Assembly (NCBI RefSeq): GCF_020537505.1
Contig: NZ_JAJBMO010000047.1
Span: forward strand, 1-6,528
Reading direction: 5' to 3'
DNA length: 6,528 bases
Origin: Blautia glucerasea
Lineage (GTDB): Bacteria > Bacillota > Clostridia > Lachnospirales > Lachnospiraceae
How positions within the stretch are numbered: position 1 is the stretch's first letter; every line of letters begins with the position of its first letter. The translations under genes were made by a program, and so were the position numbers. Under the pieces are notes generated by a model, which saw only the letters and a list, made by a program, of their open reading frames with translations, was not told where the DNA came from and did not search any database. Shown one piece after another: positions 4,356-6,528 of this stretch.

Positions 4356-6528
4356 ATGAAGAAAAGAAAACTGGCGATTGTGTTAGCATTTGCAATGATT
4401 GCTGCATCTGTTCCTATAGAGACTGTGGCAGTCAGTGCGGAAGAAATACAGGATGGATTTGTATCCGGAGAGGAATCCGATACTGAGGATGCTTCGACAG
4501 AGAATGAAGAAGATACTTACGGTATGGAAGAGGATCAGGATGCAGATAGCGATCCGGCAGAATTGTCAGATGGATTTGTTTTTGAGGATAATATTGAAGA
4601 AGCAGCAACAGATGATTTTGTAGATGCACAGGGCTATAATGATGAATTTGGCGGTGATGGATTAGAGATTGGTGATGAGAACGAGTACAACACCACAACT
4701 GTTAAAATAGGAGAAAGTGCAGAAATCAGGGCTTTTGCAATTAGTAATCATGGCGAGATCACTTATCAGTGGTGGAAGATAAAAGAAGTTGGAAAAGATA
4801 TTTCCCCGGTAATGGTGGCTGAAGGAAAGGACTGTAATGTTTATAAAACAGATAAACTGGAAACAGCAACTTATTACGAATGTAAAATATCTGATGGAAA
4901 TGAAACAAAATCTACCTATTGGATTGTAAATATGGATACTGGATTTATTACCAGTGATACATACAGTGTTACCGTAGAACCGGGAGAATCTGCGGTCCTT
5001 AGTCCAGGTGGATATACAGAATTAGGAAAACTTACATATCAATGGTATGATGGAGGTCTGGATGGAAAGAAACACGATTTGATTCCAGGTGCGACGAAAG
5101 CGGAATATGCAATTGATGATGTAATTTCAGGATATTATTATTATTGTCTGGTCTCTGATGGATATAATGAGAGTGAGATCATTTGTCGTACTTACGTGGA
5201 CAGCTATCTTGAAGTTGAAGCAGATGGAAATCGAAAAATATATGTGGAAAAAAATAAAACTGCATTGTTGAAAGTAAAGGCAAGCTCCAAATGCCCGCTG
5301 CAGTATCAGTGGTATAGAAAATCAGGAGAGGAAGAGATTGCCATAAGCGGAGCTACCAGTGCTGAATTTCAGATTCCTGCAGTTGCAGATCCTGAAACAA
5401 TATACATTTGTAAAGTAAGTGAGGAATATAATTCGGAATCCGTTGACTTTACCGTCAGACTTGATACAAAGCTTACTGTTGAGGCTGAAAAAATCATATA
5501 TGTACCAGAAAGTGAGCCCGTAGAATTAAAAGTCAGCGCGAACTGTGAGGAAGAATATAAACCTCTAAAGTATCAATGGTATATAGAGTTTGATGGGAAA
5601 GAAATCATTGAAGGTGCAACAGATCCGGTGCTGAAATACAGATATTATGATGTTCCTGTACCATATAGCTGTACAGTGACAGATGCTATAGGAAACACAA
5701 AAAGCGTGTATATTTATACATGCCCGGAAAAATATAAGGCTGAATTTGCACCAGATTTTGAACATGCAAAAGAGTTTATTCCAGGAGAAAAGGATCAGGC
5801 CTATGTAGGTATTTCATGGGGATGTTATTTTAAATTTGTGCCGGATCAGACTGGTACCTGGAAATTTAGCACTCCTGCAGGTGTGTCGGATTCTGAAATT
5901 ATAGTTTATAATAGCAACAAAGATAGAATGAACAGCGTTTATGCGGATAGAAAAGAAGCTGTTTCTCTGGATGTTAAACTGCAAAAAGGCTTAACTTACT
6001 ATATATGCTGTTATAGTCTTGATGATGAGATAACGTATACATTATCTGCTGAATGTGAAAGTAAATGTAATCATAAATGGGATAAAGTCGTGGTAGACAA
6101 ACAGCCAACCTGTGCTGCCGCTGGAAGTCAGCATATAGAATGCAGTGTTTGTGGTGAAAAACAGGCTGCAACAGCAATCCCGGCAACTGGAAAGCACAGC
6201 TTCGGCGAGTACACTGTAACCAAGGCTCCGACCGTTCTGGCAGCAGGTGTGAAGACCAGAACCTGTAAGGTTTGTGGTAAGACAGAAACAGCAGCCGTAG
6301 CGAAGCTGAATGGAACCATAAAAGTGGTATCTGCGAAAGTTCCGCTTCAGCTGAAGAAGAAAGTAGCCCTTGGCAAACTGGTAACCGGATTCACAACAGG
6401 TGACTCCATCAATGTAGCAGCCTGCACCAGCAGCAAGCCATCTATCGCAGTAATCAGCGGCGGAAATGTAGTAGCTAAGAAAGCTGGTACTACCGTGATC
6501 ACTGTGAAGCTTGCCAGCGGTGCATCCG
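4356..6528 (+). CDS. Secreted multi-Ig-like/BIG2 protein, larger paralogue (3' truncated by window)
   Basis: The frame stays open from the ATG at 4356 to the window end: 724 codons plus one base. The start MKKRKLAIVLAFAMIAASVP is a signal peptide, with a likely cut after VSA (28|29). Residues 29-116 are acidic with no Lys or Arg. Four Ig-like modules follow at about 112-193, 200-285, 287-369 and 373-456, each with YQWW or YQWY and a later aromatic-x-Cys (C176, C264, C352, C439). Residues 462-565 are the PPC-like domain (YFKFVPDQTGTWKF, LQKGLTYYICC). Two Cys/His modules lie at 571-600 (C571, H573, C586, C596, C599) and 614-641 (H614, C637, C640). A BIG2 domain starts near 650 (SSKPSIAVIS) and runs to the edge. 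By analogy with the 2247 protein, one or two more BIG2 domains should follow. An extracellular structural or adhesive role is inferred; no enzyme motif is visible. Confidence 0.9.
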   Translation, partial: MKKRKLAIVLAFAMIAASVPIETVAVSAEEIQDGFVSGEESDTEDASTENEEDTYGMEEDQDADSDPAELSDGFVFEDNIEEAATDDFVDAQGYNDEFGGDGLEIGDENEYNTTTVKIGESAEIRAFAISNHGEITYQWWKIKEVGKDISPVMVAEGKDCNVYKTDKLETATYYECKISDGNETKSTYWIVNMDTGFITSDTYSVTVEPGESAVLSPGGYTELGKLTYQWYDGGLDGKKHDLIPGATKAEYAIDDVISGYYYYCLVSDGYNESEIICRTYVDSYLEVEADGNRKIYVEKNKTALLKVKASSKCPLQYQWYRKSGEEEIAISGATSAEFQIPAVADPETIYICKVSEEYNSESVDFTVRLDTKLTVEAEKIIYVPESEPVELKVSANCEEEYKPLKYQWYIEFDGKEIIEGATDPVLKYRYYDVPVPYSCTVTDAIGNTKSVYIYTCPEKYKAEFAPDFEHAKEFIPGEKDQAYVGISWGCYFKFVPDQTGTWKFSTPAGVSDSEIIVYNSNKDRMNSVYADRKEAVSLDVKLQKGLTYYICCYSLDDEITYTLSAECESKCNHKWDKVVVDKQPTCAAAGSQHIECSVCGEKQAATAIPATGKHSFGEYTVTKAPTVLAAGVKTRTCKVCGKTETAAVAKLNGTIKVVSAKVPLQLKKKVALGKLVTGFTTGDSINVAACTSSKPSIAVISGGNVVAKKAGTTVITVKLASGAS
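4689..5723 (+). repeat. Four tandem Ig-like modules in the 4356 protein
   Basis: Four units of about 82-86 residues share an L/I-x-YQW-W/Y strand, a short variable turn, an (E)GAT-type or related segment, and a Y-x-C strand ending in V/I-S/T-D/E. Positions are YQWW 137-140, YQWY 228-231, YQWY 317-320 and YQWY 406-409. The fourth unit is collinear with the single unit of the 2247 protein (shared YKPL-YQWYIE, TDA-GN and CPEKYKA), so the first three are extra. The units are diverged from one another at the sequence level, which argues against very recent duplication. Confidence 0.82.

Noticed and set aside
4432..4698. Overlapping small ORFs on both strands in the acidic linker region of the 4356 gene
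   Set aside because: They come from the low-complexity GA-rich codons of the acidic linker. The plus frame from ATG 4356 has a perfect RBS and a signal peptide.
4356..6528. Sortase- or S-layer-anchored protein
   Set aside because: The C-terminus of this gene is outside the window, and the two paralogue C-termini that are visible end in VKK straight after a BIG2 fold, without LPxTG, SLH or a membrane segment.

Overview
The window looks like a low-GC Gram-positive chromosome, most likely a gut-type Clostridia (Lachnospiraceae-like). The grounds are A+T-rich intergenic DNA, strong AGGAGG or AAAGGAG ribosome binding sites all 8 nt from an ATG, strong rho-independent terminators, Gram-positive signal peptides, and secreted proteins built from bacterial Ig-like group 2 (BIG2) modules. 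The genus cannot be fixed from this sequence alone.

All genes are on the + strand. (1) Bases 1-81 are the last 26 codons of a BIG2 protein, followed by a 3' untranslated segment and terminator T1 (about 185-246). (2) Bases 349-2019 encode a complete AAA-ATPase-like/PD-(D/E)XK nuclease-like protein, closed by terminator T2 (2041-2100). (3) Bases 2247-4040 encode a complete 597-aa secreted protein: signal peptide, acidic linker, one Ig-like module, a pre-peptidase-C-like beta domain, a Cys/His module and three BIG2 domains. It ends at terminator T3 (4142-4204). (4) From 4356 to beyond the right edge lies a larger paralogue with the same plan but four Ig-like modules and two Cys/His modules. It is open for 724 codons and is cut by the window end.

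The three BIG2 genes form a tandem paralogous array. Homology between copies extends past the coding sequence into the 3' untranslated region, the terminator and, for the last two genes, the promoter. Each gene appears to be its own transcription unit (promoter, RBS, CDS, terminator) rather than part of one operon. The ATPase/nuclease gene is unrelated to its neighbours and interrupts the array. It sits between two copies of the same 55-bp palindrome, which suggests it was inserted into, or captured by, the array.

The notable signals are the three-copy palindrome family that follows unrelated genes, a 29-nt identical block in two 3' untranslated regions, module gain or loss between paralogues, a sharp base-composition change inside the last gene, and the opposite charge of the two ends of the complete BIG2 protein. 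No RNA genes, CRISPR arrays or recognisable insertion sequences were seen.
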